In this document: positions 4,841-5,533 of the stretch, in pieces
How the letters are laid out: the number at the start of each line of letters is the position of its first letter
Position numbering within the stretch: position 1 is the first letter of the stretch
Source: CAZVJA01 sp964626885
GTDB taxonomy: Bacteria > Planctomycetota > Planctomycetia > Planctomycetales > Planctomycetaceae
NCBI GenBank assembly: GCA_964626885.1
Contig: CAZVJA010000282.1
Coordinates: 1-5,533, forward strand
DNA: 5,533 nt
Direction of reading: 5' to 3'
Made by a program: the position numbers and the translations under genes
The notes under the pieces: model-generated
Seen by the model: only the letters and a program-made list of their open reading frames with translations
What the model was told of the DNA's origin: nothing
Databases searched by the model: none

Positions 4841-5478
4841 CCTCTGTGCCAAAGGGCGCGTTGCTGACCGTGATTCCCCCCGCGACCCGCCTTCCAGTGC
4901 CTCAGAATTCAGCATCCGGGGATACTCCCAAACAGGGAATCGAGGGGCGCTTACGATCGACCCGAAGGTCTGCGGCTCCCTCAAAACACGCAAACTAACC
5001 ACCCTCAGTGTCTGCATTCTGCCAATGAAACGGCCGCGGTTTACCTGGAAGAGGGGCCCTGCGGATCGAGTGGCTCTCCGCCGGCAACTCGCCATGGCTG
5101 CTCGGCCAGCCGGAAAATGTGTCCGTCAAGACTTGCAACATGTTCGCCGATGCTCTATTTCTGTCTTTACTTTGATTTTCGAGCATTTTTCTCGTTGGTC
5201 TCCCCAAGGTAACCAGGGCGATGGTTTTGTCCTGGCAGGTGAGTTTTCCTCTACGGGGCCACGCCAAATCGAAACATGCTCTCGGCTGTTTCGCGGTAAG
5301 TCTTGATACCGTCCTCCGCTCGGCTATCGTTTTGTTTGGCCTGTTGGTGAGGGCGTTATCCTGGCGCGGAAGTGATTGTTTCGTTGCGAGCCCAAACCAC
5401 AACTGGTCCGCTTCACTTCCTGACACCGTGCTGACAGCCGAACTGACACTCTGCTGTCAGCCGAAAATCAGACCACGA
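4841..5478. other. Gene-free stretch between the HATPase gene and tRNA-Asn
   Basis: About 640 bp with no defensible coding sequence. Frames on both strands (for example 4995-5426 minus and 5025-5306 plus) give peptides without family motifs. No strong terminator follows the HATPase gene; a weak candidate is atgctc (5150-5155) pairing with gagcat (5181-5186) over a 25-base loop and running into a T5 (5186-5190). A possible promoter, TTGATA (5303-5308), 16 bp and TATCGT (5325-5330), lies too far (about 150 nt) from the tRNA to be clearly its own. The end of the stretch has spaced TGACA motifs, listed separately. Confidence 0.55.
5421..5461 (+). repeat. Helically phased TGACA motifs upstream of tRNA-Asn
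   Basis: TGACA occurs at 5421, 5432 and 5444, and its inverse TGTCA at 5455, giving spacings of 11, 12 and 11 bp. The second and last copies also make an 8-bp perfect inverted repeat (5430-5437 with 5454-5461). The cluster ends 17 nt before the tRNA 5' end, in the promoter zone. It may be a regulator or nucleoid-protein binding site, or chance. Confidence 0.4.
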
Positions 5479-5533
5479 TCCCCGATAGCTCAATCGGTAG
5501 AGCGAGCGGCTGTTAACCGCTAGGTTCAAGGTT
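5479..5533 (+). tRNA. tRNA-Asn (anticodon GTT), 3' part cut off by window edge
   Basis: The acceptor 5' strand TCCCCGA, TA, D stem GCTC/GAGC and a perfect five-pair anticodon stem AGCGG/CCGCT surround the loop CTGTTAA, with GTT at 5512-5514 reading AAC and AAU. The five-base variable region AGGTT is followed by the T-stem strand CAAGG. The window ends in the T loop, so the 3' half is missing. Confidence 0.95.

Noticed and set aside
4313..5095. A 260-codon open frame on the minus strand opposite the HATPase gene
   Set aside because: It covers the RsbW-like coding region in antisense, shows no recognisable domain and has no ribosome binding site.

Overview
The window is a moderately GC-rich bacterial chromosome segment. 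It is most likely from a planctomycete (Planctomycetota, perhaps Pirellulales). That rests on the flavour of the ClpX sequence, a stand-alone STAS/RsbW-type pair with no sigma factor beside it, a free-standing CaMKII-type hub domain and a degenerate receiver protein. It is an inference from protein style; no 16S rRNA or other marker is present.

Layout. A 3'-truncated tRNA-Arg(TCT) sits at the left edge on the minus strand, and a 3'-truncated tRNA-Asn(GTT) sits at the right edge on the plus strand. Between them are two blocks of opposite orientation. The minus-strand block reads leftward from about 3108: a 92-residue single-pass membrane protein with a SHOCT-like tail (2756-3034), then clpX (1365-2648), which ends in a strong intrinsic terminator (1301-1335). 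A separate candidate promoter (1243-1272) then leads into a two-gene unit: a free-standing CaMKII association (hub) domain protein (790-1185) and, 5 nt later, a degenerate response-regulator receiver protein (401-784). The plus-strand block starts at a TTGACA/17 bp/GATGAT promoter (3814-3842) and carries a STAS anti-anti-sigma-like protein (3937-4296) and an RsbW/SpoIIAB-like HATPase (4424-4840). These two look like a partner-switching pair.

Gene-free stretches are 52-400, 3145-3813 and 4841-5478. I found no convincing coding sequence in them. They hold inverted repeats, candidate -10 boxes and, just before tRNA-Asn, a helically phased set of TGACA motifs.

The most interesting observation is at the hub/receiver junction. 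The hub gene ends in a run of eight C (802-809, minus strand) that forms a C CCC CCC slippery heptamer in the correct phase. The receiver reading frame is open across it, so a single -1 slip, or one extra C in the DNA, would make a hub-receiver fusion of about 261 residues. It may be a programmed frameshift, a contingency locus, or a homopolymer error in a gene that is really fused.
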